From Aquatica leii (lineage: Eukaryota > Arthropoda > Insecta > Coleoptera > Lampyridae): a stretch of 64,000 nt of DNA. The position numbers and the translations under genes were made by a program. Positions 34,719 through 44,918 of this stretch are shown here, one piece after another. Under the pieces are notes generated by a model, which saw nothing but the letters and a program-made list of their open reading frames with translations, had not been told where the DNA came from and made no database searches. Location: the NCBI GenBank assembly GCA_035610365.1, contig CM069432.1, positions 16,988,001 to 17,052,000 on the forward strand. The letters run 5' to 3'. How positions within the stretch are numbered: the first letter of the stretch is position 1; every line of letters starts with the position of its first letter.

Positions 34719-34736
34719 TGACCTGAGCCCATAACC
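34719..34736 (-). promoter_or_regulatory. Copia primer-binding site, initiator tRNA-Met type
   Basis: Adjacent to the 5' LTR on the element strand is GGTTATGGGCTCAGG. Copia is known to use an internal half of tRNA-iMet as primer, with a PBS of the form TTATGGGCCCAG; one mismatch is seen. Confidence 0.65.
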
Positions 34737-34892
34737 TGTAGAATATGTGCACAGTGGTACGAAGTTATTTTATTTGTTATAAAAGTACAAAAACGCAAAT
34801 AAACTGGTACTCAATTCTTATAACATAACAACTTTTACAAAACCTAAAACTACTTATTTCAGTGTTGCCACATGTAACACTGTCCTTCAACA
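34737..34892 (-). repeat. Copia 5' LTR
   Basis: Ends are TGTTG...CTACA on the element strand. One side borders the target duplication ATAAT, the other the PBS, which fixes the element's orientation. Confidence 0.9.
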
Positions 34893-34897
34893 ATAAT

Positions 34898-37719
34898 AAA
34901 ATTTTTATCATGGAAAATGAACATGAAATTACAATTATGAATTGGAAATATCAGAGAAATGTTTTTATGCTCTCGACAAAACACGGTAGTCAAATGTTAA
35001 AGGTAATAGAACCATCCAATTAAAACCTGCACTTTGTAAACACGTAGTTTCAAACAATAGTTTTTAAATAACAAGCTAAGTAACCGCATTTATTTTACAT
35101 ACGTTTGTGACTGAAGACAAACTGTCAGTAACTGATTTAAAAAAAAAATACTGTAACATCAGGTTAGATCAACAGATACGAAAGTTGTAGCGGTCAAGTT
35201 GAAAAGATCAAAAGTTAGTCACATACACATAACAAAAATAAAATAAACGTAATAAAAGAAAAATGTGCATAAATTGTTATCAGAAGAGAAAAAAGGACAT
35301 AAATATGCCACGAATAAATAAAAAAGACTATATTTTTTGTGGCAATTGTGAGAACACACCGTTTTTATGTTTATGCTCAAAAAAATTAGGAATAATGATT
35401 TAGAATAACGATATATCAATGTTAAGTATTATATTTGATTAGTGGACTAATTAAAAACGTGAAATAAACAATTGAAGTATTTTTTTATTTGAAAAATATT
35501 TGTTCGATGATATTTCATTTAAAATTGGCACGTTCCCGGAAATTACTCGTTTTTTTTTGTAAAGAAGCGTTGACTTTTCAGTACATAAAAAGTTAATAAG
35601 ATGTAACGTAAAAAGATTTAAAATGTTTATAGCACGTTGATAAGTTAAGTTTATTTCTTATACTGTGACCACATCCTTCTTTCTTTATACCTGTACCTGT
35701 AAATGTCACTGTTAATGACAGTACAAACTTATTCTCTTTTTAAAAAATATCCAAATACGTTTGTTATGTGATTTATGGTTGAATGGTTCTTTCTCAAGCT
35801 TGTCTTCATTAACAATAATTAATACTTTTTAAATTTATATAACATCATTTTTGAACAGATTTAAACAATAAATACTAAATTAAACTGTAAGATTTAATTT
35901 AATAGTTTAAATATAGTTTAGTTTAATTTGCGGGCGTTTTATTTCTTTAGTTTTTATTGATTAGTAAATTTATTTATAAATACAATGTAAATTGCACATA
36001 AACATAAATGCATATTAGTGAAAATTTATTAAAATCAACGATTAATTATTTATGAACAAAAAATAAATTATTTAACAAATTTTGTACAAACTAATTTTAA
36101 AATGTGTACATGAATACGAAACTAAACCATATTGATTTTGGTCCCTTGAAACATTAGGAACGCTGTGACGTCCCAGTTTAACTAATAAATCAAGAGCTCG
36201 AAAGCAGGAATTTACAGCGGAACCTCCACCTACATTTCGACAAAATGGTATAAGAATTTTATTCCATTGAACTTAAATAACGATATATCAAAAGCCACAT
36301 GAACGTTTTTTATTCGGTTTTTAAAATGCATAAAATAAATGCTGTATGTATTCAGGAGATTTTGATTCTTATCTTATGTTAGAAATATATCATTGAAACA
36401 TGTTTTAAACAACAGACTTATGTGGAAGTAAACAAAAAATGTTGTTTTGTTTTAAAGTTTTGTCAAAGCTATTTTTCTTAATATAAGCTGGGCAAAAATC
36501 GAAACTTAGAGATCACTTCATGAATAAATTTGCTTTAAAAGATTTTACTTTAACATTTAAAGTACAAGTTGGTTTTTTTGCTATTAAAATTTTACGTTTA
36601 TAGAATTAATAGAATATTTTTGTAATTATTAATTAAATTAAATTAATTGAAATTAATAACTTTAAATAACAAATTTCCTAGTACTATAAGTCTAATAATA
36701 ATAATACAAAAACATTTTTTAATCGTTGAGCTTTTACATTGTTGTCAAATAACTGTCAGAATTTTAAAGGTTTTTATTATAAAAATGTAATATAGAAAAG
36801 CAATATTTATTAATAATTTTTGAAAATGTTTATATTTACATAAATATTAAGTTAATATTAAAAAGTTTGTGTGAGTACGTCACAAGAAAATGCGATTTAG
36901 TTTTGTTTATGACTTTAATATTACTCAAACAAGTAAATTTTTAAGTAATTAATATATAAGTTAGTGGAAACTGTTCTTTATTGTAAATATGTCAAGTGTC
37001 ATACAACTACTCAAAACAGCTTGAATAAAATAGAAGAGATGCGACTTGACACATAAAAATATGTCATATTCTATATTAAAAAAAATATATATCAAATTTA
37101 TAGTTGTAATATTTATATTCCAATTTTATTAAAATTTAAAAAAAAATGTTTTTTTTTATTTTTTTAAGTTTGATAATAAAAAAACTTTTAATAAGTATGT
37201 ATAAAATAGCTATAAAAGCAATCTGTATATATGTTTATTTACAATTATTATTGTAAACATAAATTAAATTTTAGTTTTTGCCATTGTAATAATATTCATA
37301 CCAGCAGTTATTAATCATTAATCAAAATTTTGCAATTTAACAAAAATGAAGTAGGTGTCAGAACATAAATTTGCGCCCTAAAAGTCATTAATTAAATAAA
37401 AACGTAAACGGCGTACCTACATGTGTGTAAAATACTTTTTTTTATAGTCGTAGTTAAAGTGTTATTTTACTTGTATACAATCGCAATTAGTTGTTTAATT
37501 TTTGGTAATTTATTAAAATAGTTTGGCATTCTTGATTATTTTTTTTTAATGTGATTTACTGCTTAACACTGCAAGATCCACGGTGGCACAATACTTAAAT
37601 AAAAAATTACTACTACCAACCTAATGTAAAACAATTAACTTGTATCTGTAGTTTTTCATAGCAATCAAATTTTTGTGTTTACTGGTTTAACTAAACAAAT
37701 GTCTCTTAAACTATGTTTA
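34898..37719. other. AT-rich non-coding stretch
   Basis: No gene or RNA gene recognised on either strand. Long A/T tracts dominate, for example near 37136-37190. Confidence 0.5.
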
Positions 37720-37995
37720 TTTTCAAGCTTACGTGTAAAAACATTATATTTTTCTAAACTTCGATACTAAATATGCGCCAAATGCATTTTAAAACAGATT
37801 TTGATAGATTTTTTTGTTTGTCCGTTACATAGTTAATTACATTCTTTGCAATTAGTTTTATATATTCCCGATTTATCTATCATTTTTATTAAGTTTTTAG
37901 AATTGCTCAACAAACTTTGTAAACTGTTTGTGACTATTTTAAAATCCAATTTTAAAAATATTTTAGAAAAATCTCTGGTATTGACAGGATAAATT
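37720..37995 (-). mobile_element. Penelope-like element fragment (GIY-YIG region)
   Basis: The minus strand reads LLSNSKNLIKMIDKSGIYKT, then CKECN, a stop, LCNGQTKKSIKICFKMHLAH. This is the GIY-YIG endonuclease of Penelope-like elements: SGIYK.(N)C..C...YIGQT.R(S/T)...R..EH. Tyr and Ile of YIG and the Glu/His region are altered. RT is not preserved next to it; the Gypsy-B LTR lies upstream. Confidence 0.6.
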
Positions 37996-37999
37996 GGTA

Positions 38000-38499
38000 A
38001 CACATGTTTCTTATCTATTTTCTTATGTGATCAAATAAACGAATCAAACTTTAACGTATTTCTTATGTATTGTCTTATCATTGTAACAATTAAATCTATA
38101 TCCAAAAAAAAATTCGAAAAAAAATTAAGTTTTGGGAAATTTTTCTAGTGGGATTTTGTGGTCTCCACCGCTCCTTCCGGTTTTTTTGAAAAAAAAAGCT
38201 ATTTTGATTTTGGAAGGATTTTTCCTGTATGACGACGAATAATATAAGGTGTCTAAGAATTAGACTATCGAATCATTTTATGAATATAAACCTGCAATTT
38301 ATTAATGGTTTCATTATTACGATTGCAGTCATCAAATTACCACGTTTGTTGACCTTTTTTGCCATGGTAAACCTTTAGCAGGATTTATTCCACCTTTACC
38401 CTAGAGTCTACACACCATCTGAAGGTAATTGTTGTCTTAGATCTTGTGTCTATGGTTAATAGGTTATTGTGGCGTTTTCTTTTTTGTTCGTTGTTGTTA
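38000..38499. other. Unassigned sequence, possibly Gypsy-B LTR start
   Basis: No coding feature. Part of it may be the beginning of the Gypsy-B 5' LTR, whose left boundary could not be fixed because the 3' LTR is too degraded for comparison. Confidence 0.35.
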
Positions 38500-38766
38500 C
38501 TCAATTGTACTTTACCTGTGGTGTTTTACGTGTTATCGTTAACACAGATTAGTATTTGCTACTATTTGTAGGCTTGTTTCTGTAACCTACCAGCTGGTGC
38601 TAGGAAGTTAGATACCCTGAGACCGTTTATTGGAAGCATATATAAGCTCATAAAGCTGTCCACGCTATCGGTAAAATCTCATGGTCCTAGTGAGCCTAGG
38701 CGGCTGCACCCAGCTACTGAAATAATGCATCTGGTATGTTACAGTTCCTAAGACAATTAAGTATAT
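38500..38766 (+). repeat. Gypsy-B 5' LTR, left part with promoter
   Basis: Contains TATATAAG at 38639-38646 followed by GCTCATAAAGCTGTCC, a plausible LTR core promoter. The left limit is not determined. Continues after the Gypsy-A insertion at 45362. Confidence 0.5.
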
Positions 38767-39209
38767 TGTTACGTCTTTATTTATTAAAAAGTAATTTATT
38801 TATAACGACTAAAACTACGTTTACTTATTATAGAAATATGTATACTTTTAAATTAATGGAACTAATTAAATCTAATAATAAAAACACTTACACTATAATT
38901 TATGTATAACCGTTGTATAACACGATAACTAACACGAGATAAGATAACGTCCTCGGATTTCACACTTGTTTACACTAATAATCATATACACACGCGTGCT
39001 AACGATACGTATTTATTTCAACTTGATTATCTTCTTAATACAGCTGCATTCGCGTTTCGACAATAACTGACCTACGATTTCTTTCTTACGTATTTATAGA
39101 CATCGGCGAAACCTTCTCGACGTTCCTTCCTTTTCGCTATATCTTCTAGAAACTAGATAACAGTTTCTAGAAGGCTCTTGCATTTGCAAGTAATTTCTCG
39201 GACGTTTCA
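38767..39209 (-). repeat. Gypsy-A 3' LTR
   Basis: 443 bp, element strand TGAAACGTCC...ACGTAACA. TATAAATACGT on the element strand near 39090-39102 is the likely TATA box. Preceded by the polypurine tract at 39210-39223. The CCCH frame runs into it. Confidence 0.95.
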
Positions 39210-39525
39210 CTGCCCCCTTCTTAGGACTGTTCTGTCCCAGAACAGGAGACTGGATGCGACACCGGTAAAAGGGATCGTGGCGATAGCGGCAGCTTCCTCC
39301 ATTTCGGCAACTTCCTTGACCATAAAAGTAACAGTCAATGGACTTTTCCTGACCCAATACTCTCCTCGGTTGGTAACTACAGACCAACACTTGAATGCCT
39401 GTTCCTCGGAAGACGACCTCCAACATGTTTCGAACTGTCCTCCAATTCAGTTGATCTAAGCCACAACCAAGCTTGGGTACTGACAATTTCTTAACATGAT
39501 GGAACTCCATTTGTCTCTTGAGACT
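39094..39525 (-). CDS. Macro-domain second half plus CCCH zinc finger, downstream of a TGA
   Basis: The frame follows directly after the TGA that ends pol and is the same frame. An ATG occurs at 39510. VPKLGCGLDQLNWRTV is the TARG1/OARD1 macro-domain motif containing the catalytic-type Asp (GCGLD), and VRNMLEVVFRGTGIQVLVCS is the expected last helix and strand. Then CYFYGQGSCRNGGSCRYRH has perfect CX7CX5CX3H spacing of a CCCH finger, usually RNA-binding. The frame crosses the polypurine tract and enters the 3' LTR (from codon 101 after the ATG), stopping at 39094. It could be translated by read-through of the TGA, by re-initiation, or not at all. Confidence 0.6.
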   Translation of the reverse strand, partial: SLKRQMEFHHVKKLSVPKLGCGLDQLNWRTVRNMLEVVFRGTGIQVLVCSYQPRRVLGQEKSIDCYFYGQGSCRNGGSCRYRHDPFYRCRIQSPVLGQNSPKKGAVKRPRNYLQMQEPSRNCYLVSRRYSEKEGTSRRFRRCL

Positions 39526-40662
39526 TCATAATGTTCGCCACAGATCTTTGTATAACGGCTTGACACGTGAGTATTTCTTGGTGACCAGATAGAAAACGAA
39601 GCGTCCGTCACCACGTAGTCCTAAAACCTTTCCGACTGCCGGTTGCTGTCTTCGTAATTCATCTAGCTGTCCAAACTTCTTTTTAAACACGACTGCAACC
39701 CCTTTGGACATGTCAAGCTCCTCGCTCACGCAATGTGCGATGGCGTAATCTTTTTGTGTCTGGAACAGGTCTTGTTGTTCCTCGGTGTTAACTCCGAACC
39801 TAGCTTTTCCAGAACCTCCGTATAAGTTCATAAACTTTTCAAACTCCATTTCTTCGATTGGATTCCTGGTTCTGCTATTTATTACTCTGGTTCGGACCTG
39901 AACTTGCGGATTGTGGTTATCGCCAACAAACGGGGCTAGACGATCGACGTGGACCACTTTTGGCTTGCCTCTGGGCGGTTTTCGGATGCGGTATATAACG
40001 TCGTTAATACGCTGCACGACTTCATAGGGGCCCTCCCATTGTCTTTGCAGCTTCGGCGACAAACCACGTCTCCTTTGAGGGTTATACAACCAGACCATAT
40101 CGCCAGGTTGAAACCCACCATTTTGCGCCTTGACGTCATATCTTGTTTTCATCCTGTCGCTGGCAATTTGTGTGTTTTTACGAACCTCTTCATGTACTTC
40201 GTCTAGCCTCTTTGCCAGCTTGCTGACGTAATCTTCTCCAGCGACTTCTTCTTCCGGTCTTCGTCCAAATTGAAGATCGCATGGTAATCTTATCTCACGA
40301 CCGAGCATGACACAGGATGGTGTTTGGCCTGTGCTTTCGTGAACGGATGATCGGTACGCCATTAAGAAGAGGTGCAAGTACTGATCCCAGTCCCTTTGGT
40401 GTTCGGACACTACCTTGGCTAAGTACTTGCCCATTGTTCGATTCATCCGTTCAACCATGCCATCAGACTGAGGATGGAGAGGCGTTGTCCTAGTCTTTTT
40501 AATTCCTAACAGTCGGCAAACTTCTTGAAACAGCCCAGACTCAAAATTGCGGCTTTGATCGGAGTGTAATTCCAACGAAACTCCAAACCGGCAGAAAAAC
40601 TCCTTTACTAATACGTCTGCGACTGTAGCTGCTTCCTGATTGGGTATGGCGTAAGCCTCCGT
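39526..40662 (-). pseudogene. Gypsy-A integrase C-terminal half and macro-domain first half
   Basis: Continues pol after a nonsense codon. Parts: integrase core end (HSDQSRNFESGLFQEVC with second catalytic Asp; HPQSDGMVERMNRTMGKYL with the Glu), then GPY/F domain (QWEGPYEVVQRINDVIYRI, about codons 180-198 after the ATG at 40575), a linker, and from about codon 268 the first half of a macro domain: AIAHCVSEELDMSKGVAVVF, KKKFGQLDEL, GRFVFYLVTKKYSRVKPLY. The paired Lys in VTKK matches the catalytic-Lys region of the TARG1 family. The frame ends in TGA, located inside the domain. Confidence 0.8.
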
Positions 40663-42657
40663 CTATTTCGTGAAATAATCCATTGCCACCAAGATGTATT
40701 TATTTCCCGAATCCGATTCTGGGAACGGCCCTGCGATGTCAATCGCTACTCTTTCCAAAGGGCTTCCTACGTTGTATTGTTTCATGGGTGCTTTGCGCTT
40801 TCTCGCTGGACCATTTTCTGAAGCGCAAACTATGCATTTACGGCACCATTTCATGACGTCCTCTTTGCAGTTCATCCAGTAGAATCGTTCTCGCACTTTA
40901 CCCAACGTCTTCTTAATGCCAAAGTGTCCTCCTGATGTCCCATCGTGGAGATGTTTCAACACTTCGGTCACCCTGCTCTTCGGCACTACCAGCTGTAGTC
41001 TGTTTCCCGTGCCCTCGGCACTTTCTAGGAATCGCTTAAGAAGACCGTCTTCTACTATCAAGGAGTCCCACTGCGCCCAGTACGCTTTGATGTTTTTGCC
41101 CAAAGCACTTACTTCTTCCCAGGTTGGTCGTCGGCCGCTTTCTTTCCAGTCCAGGAGTAGTCTTATTTCAGGATCGTCTTCTTGTTCGCGACGTAACTGC
41201 TCAGGTTCCCACTCATCATCAACCATAGCAGTTCTCCGGAGACATTCGACTTTTTCTTCCAGTCGCGAACAATGACTGCAGTCCGCCGGACATGGTCTTC
41301 TGGACAAGGCATCAGCGTTTCGATGACTGCTTCCGGCACGGTGTTCTGTGTCATAGTCATACTCTTGCAGTCTCTCGATCCATCTTGCCACTTGTCCTTC
41401 TGGGTTACGGAACTGCAGAAGCCATTTTAAAGCGGCGTGGTCTGTTCTCAGTAAAAACTTTCGTCCATACAAATACTTGTAGAAATGTTCGATGGACTTA
41501 ACGACTGCTAACAGCTCCCTCCTAGTCACGCAATAATTCCTTTCTGGCCTAGACAAAACCTTGCTAAAATACGCGATAACCTTTTCTTGTCCATCTTGAA
41601 TCTGCGAAAGGACCGCGCCTATGGCCAGATTGCTTGCGTCGGTATCCAAAACAAACTTTCCATCTTCTCGTGGATAACTCAAAATCGGCGAAGTGACTAG
41701 GGCCTGTTTTAGTTGATTAAAAGAATTTTCGCAGTCTTCATCCCATCTAAATTCGGCTTTTTCTTCGGTTAGTTTTGTCAATGGTTTGGCAATATTGGCA
41801 AATCCGGGGACAAATCTTCTATAATAAGTGCACAACCCAAGGAAACTTCGGACCTGATGTTTGTCGATCGGTCTTGGCCATGCTTGCACTGCTCGGATTT
41901 TGTCTGGGTCAGCCCTTACTCCATCTCTAGATACGACGTGGCCAAGGTATTGGACTTCCTTCTTAAATACGTGGCACTTCTTTGGGCTCAGTTTGAGGTT
42001 AGCCCCACGTAATCTCTGGAACACTTCCTTCAAGTTGTTTAAGTGCTCTTCAAACGACCTTCCAACCACGATCACGTCGTCCAGGTAAACCAAGCACGTC
42101 TTCCAAGACAATCCGCGCAAGATGGTCTCCATCAAACGCTCGAACGTTGCAGGAGCGTTACACAGGCCGAAGGGCATTACAGTGAACTCCCACAAACCAG
42201 TTCCGATCGTAAAAGCTGTTTTTTCACGATCCTTGGGTTCCAATTCTACCTGCCAGTATCCACTCTTTAAATCTAACGTAGAAAACCACTGGGATCCTGA
42301 CAGGGTGTCTAGCGTATCGTCAATTCTGGGTAAAGGGTAGCTGTCCTTTTTGGTCACGTCGTTTAGCTGCCTGTAGTCTACGCAAAACCTCGTTGATCCA
42401 TCCTTCTTCTTTACGAGTACCACTGGGGATGCCCATGGACTACTTGAAGGTTCAATCACGCCTTCTCTCTCCATATCCGTAATTATTTGTTCGGCTTCTT
42501 CTCTTTTCGCCAAAGGAAGTCTGCGTGGATGTTGTCGTATCAGCCGAGCGTCTCCAGTATTAATTTTATGTTTCACCACGTTAGTTCTTCCTTTGGAGCC
42601 ACTCTCCAGCGCGAACACATCTTGGTACTCTTGGATCAACACTGTAACTTTAGCCAG
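40663..42657 (-). pseudogene. Gypsy-A RT, RNase H and integrase N-terminal half
   Basis: Open for more than 660 codons. RT: CVDYRQLNDVTKKDSYPLPR, LDLKSGYWQVELEPKDREKT (catalytic Asp), GLCNAPATFERLME, LVYLDDVIVVG (YLDD box), YLGHVVSRDGVRADPDKIRA. RNase H: FVLDTDASNLAIGAVLSQ, YCVTRRELLAVV, LRTDHAALKWL. Tether and H2C2 zinc domain: HLHDGTSGGHFGIKKTLGKV with CRKCIVC; integrase core: VAIDIAGPFPESDSGNKYI (first Asp). It ends in TAG where the old copy has Trp, and is preceded by TAG where the old copy has Gln, so both stops are derived point changes. Confidence 0.9.
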
Positions 42658-43512
42658 CTAATCTTGGCTGAGGTTTTCGCATTTGGTGGTAAGAATGTCC
42701 AATAGATGTTGTGGACACTTCTTCGGCGACGTATCTTCGTTCGACTTCATGCATCTCACAATTTGTGATACTGGCGTGCATTGGCCTACCATGGTCTTCT
42801 TTTTCAGCGTTACAGGATCTGAGTTGATGTTTAAGATCCTTACTGGCATCGTCTTCTTTACTCGTACTAAGGTTCTGGCAACGAGTAGTCCCTTTTCAAC
42901 TAAGCCGCCTTCCATTGGTTCAATCGCGCGTATGTAGCCTTCCCGGAGATTTCCATCCAGGCGTGCCATCACCACACTTTCGGTCCTTGCAGGCAGAGTC
43001 ACGTCTTCACTCAATAAGACTCGCACGGCTGCCTTCTCTGACGAATGAAAAGGAATTTCTTCATTGTCGATCTTCAGGACATCGTTCTTCATATCCAACT
43101 GGAACCCATACTTCTTTATCACGTCCATTCCCAGGATAACTTCTTCCGTGATGTCGGCTACTAGTACTTGATGGTCCAGTACTCCATTTCCCAAACCAAT
43201 GGTTACTTTTACATGTCCGTGAGTAGGTATTTCTTTGCCCGTCGCCGTTCGAAGTCGTACTGTTACTGGTGATGTCTTCTCGTTTTCCAATAACATGTCA
43301 GGACGAATGATGGTCTTCGTCGCTCCCGTGTCAACCAGTAACTGAACGCTTCTTCCATTGATCTTGCCATCGAGATAAATGCTATGCAACTGCTCCCTAG
43401 GCGATACCATTTGAATGGTAATCTCCGGGGCATGGCTCGTTGAGGTCGACTTTCGCCCCATTCGGTCGACCCGTTCTAGTTTTCCGGACGCTCTTCTGGT
43501 CTTCTTTTGGGC
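42658..43512 (-). pseudogene. Gypsy-A protease region
   Basis: Open from 43512, just after a stop in this frame; overlaps the end of gag by 37 nt in the -1 frame. The retropepsin motif is LLVDTGATKTIIRPDMLL, followed by VILGMDVIKKYGFQLDM, the second flap/ILG motif. A linker with VRVKKTMPVRILNINSDPVT leads to RT. The final codon, a TAG, replaces a Gln codon seen in the old copy. Expression from gag would need a -1 shift. Confidence 0.85.
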
Positions 43513-44633
43513 TTAGTACAACGGCGTCGTACGTGGCCCACTTCTCCGCAGTTCCAGCACGTCAGTTCTCTTCCTCGAGCTTCTCGTTCCCGAAGTACCC
43601 GTCGCACTATGTCTTCAATGCTTTCTTCTGTGTGCGAGGATACTTCTGCAGCACAGCGGAGCTTATGGCTGCCTCGGTGCGACGCTTGTTTCGCCGCCTC
43701 GAACTCCAAAGCATGGGTTAATGCGTCATCCAACGTCTTCGGTCGAGCTAACCGGAGAGTCTGCTGTGTTTCGCTGTCTCGAAGGCCGTCTACAAAGGTT
43801 TGAATAGCCAATTGCTCCAAGAAGGTATCTGGCGCTGTAGGATACGCAAGCCGTGTTAGTCTGGCGATGTCAGCCTCAAACTCTTGAAGACTTTCGGCAG
43901 CTTTCTGAACCCGACTTTTAATTTGAGCCTGGTATACTTGTTGAAGATGAGCATCTCCATATCTCATTTCTAATCGTGATATTAAGAGTTCGTAATTTTC
44001 TTGCAGGTGGTCCGGAACAGTTTGTAAAATTCCAAGCGCTTCTCCACGTAAGGACACTATTAAAGACGTCGCTTTCTGCTTGTTGCTCCAACCGTTAGCA
44101 GTAGCTGCGGCTTCAAACTGCTTGTAGTAGGTTGACCATGGAACTTTACCATCAAAATTCGGTGGTACAACTTTGAACTTGTGAGTGTTTTCTTCTCGAT
44201 GATCCATTATTAAATCTTCACTCGTGACGCTTCCTTCGCCATGGCAAATCATTTGGTTCATTCTTTCTTCAAGCAGTTTCATTCTATCCCCTACTGCTTC
44301 TATTTTGTCATTCATAGATTCGCAAATTTCTTCTTTTAAATTTAACATATCTGTTTGGGTTTCCTCTTGAACAATTTTTATTTGATTTTCTATGCTTGTT
44401 TGTATTTCTTCTTTTAGACGTCTAGAATTTTCCATCAATTTTTCTTCAATTTTCTGAGAAGTTTTGTAAAACTTTTCTTCAATTTTTCTAGAGTTTTCTT
44501 CCATTTTCTGCGAATTTTCGTGAAACTTTTCTTCCATTTTCTGAGAATTTTCGCCCATTTTTCTATTCATCGATTCGAGAATTTCAATTATTTTTGAATC
44601 CATTTTAACTGCTTGCAAACGCGTCACCGGCAT
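43476..44633 (-). CDS. Gypsy-A Gag polyprotein, intact
   Basis: Start placed at MPVTRLQAVKMDSK rather than the ATG 33 nt upstream, because the old copy conserves this start and not the upstream one. Residues about 20-140 form a long coiled coil of repeated (S/E)QKMEE-type units. The Gag core (VPPNFDGKVPWSTYYKQFEA to LRGEALGILQTVP, LTRLAYPTAPDTFLEQLAIQ) follows, and near the C-terminus CWNCGEVGHVRRRC is a CX2CX4HX4C knuckle. No stop or frameshift interrupts it. It ends inside the overlap with the protease frame. Confidence 0.9.
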   Translation of the reverse strand: MPVTRLQAVKMDSKIIEILESMNRKMGENSQKMEEKFHENSQKMEENSRKIEEKFYKTSQKIEEKLMENSRRLKEEIQTSIENQIKIVQEETQTDMLNLKEEICESMNDKIEAVGDRMKLLEERMNQMICHGEGSVTSEDLIMDHREENTHKFKVVPPNFDGKVPWSTYYKQFEAAATANGWSNKQKATSLIVSLRGEALGILQTVPDHLQENYELLISRLEMRYGDAHLQQVYQAQIKSRVQKAAESLQEFEADIARLTRLAYPTAPDTFLEQLAIQTFVDGLRDSETQQTLRLARPKTLDDALTHALEFEAAKQASHRGSHKLRCAAEVSSHTEESIEDIVRRVLREREARGRELTCWNCGEVGHVRRRCTKPKRRPEERPEN

Positions 44634-44895
44634 AAATTTAAACACGAATATAAAGTTTAAATACACTACTTTTTAAAATGCAGTTTTTATATAACACAAA
44701 ATTTAATAACTATCCACTTATTAATATTAAACCACTAATGTACGGAAACGAGTTTAATTAATATCGCGATCACGCACTTGTTAAAAGAAAAAGTTTAATA
44801 AACACTATTTTATACTTTATAAATAAACACGCGTATCGCGTAATCAATTACGAGAGCGATATCAAATAACTTAATGGTATTCACACTAAAAATCG

Positions 44896-44917
44896 CGAAC
44901 CTCAACACCTGACGCCA
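44896..44917 (-). promoter_or_regulatory. Gypsy-A primer-binding site
   Basis: The element strand after the 5' LTR reads G, then TGGCGTCAGGTGTTGAGG. A TGG start next to the LTR is as expected for pairing with a tRNA 3' CCA end. The old copy has the related TGCTGTCAGGTGTCCGG. The tRNA cannot be named from memory. Confidence 0.6.
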
Positions 44918-44918
44918 C

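Larger units (their letters stand above)
31580..34892 (-). mobile_element. Copia retrotransposon with internal RT deletion
   Basis: Two near-identical LTRs of about 155 bp flank it, and ATAAT lies on both sides (31575-31579 and 34893-34897), a 5-bp target duplication. Gene order on the minus strand is gag-PR-IN-(RT)-RNase H, which defines Copia. The primer-binding site matches the Copia type. Total length 3.3 kb is short because the RT catalytic core is missing. Frames carry stops, so the copy is dead, yet LTR similarity suggests a moderately recent insertion. Confidence 0.9.

Noticed and set aside
40694..43803. Many plus-strand frames of 60-119 codons
   Set aside because: All are antisense shadows of Gypsy-A gag and pol.
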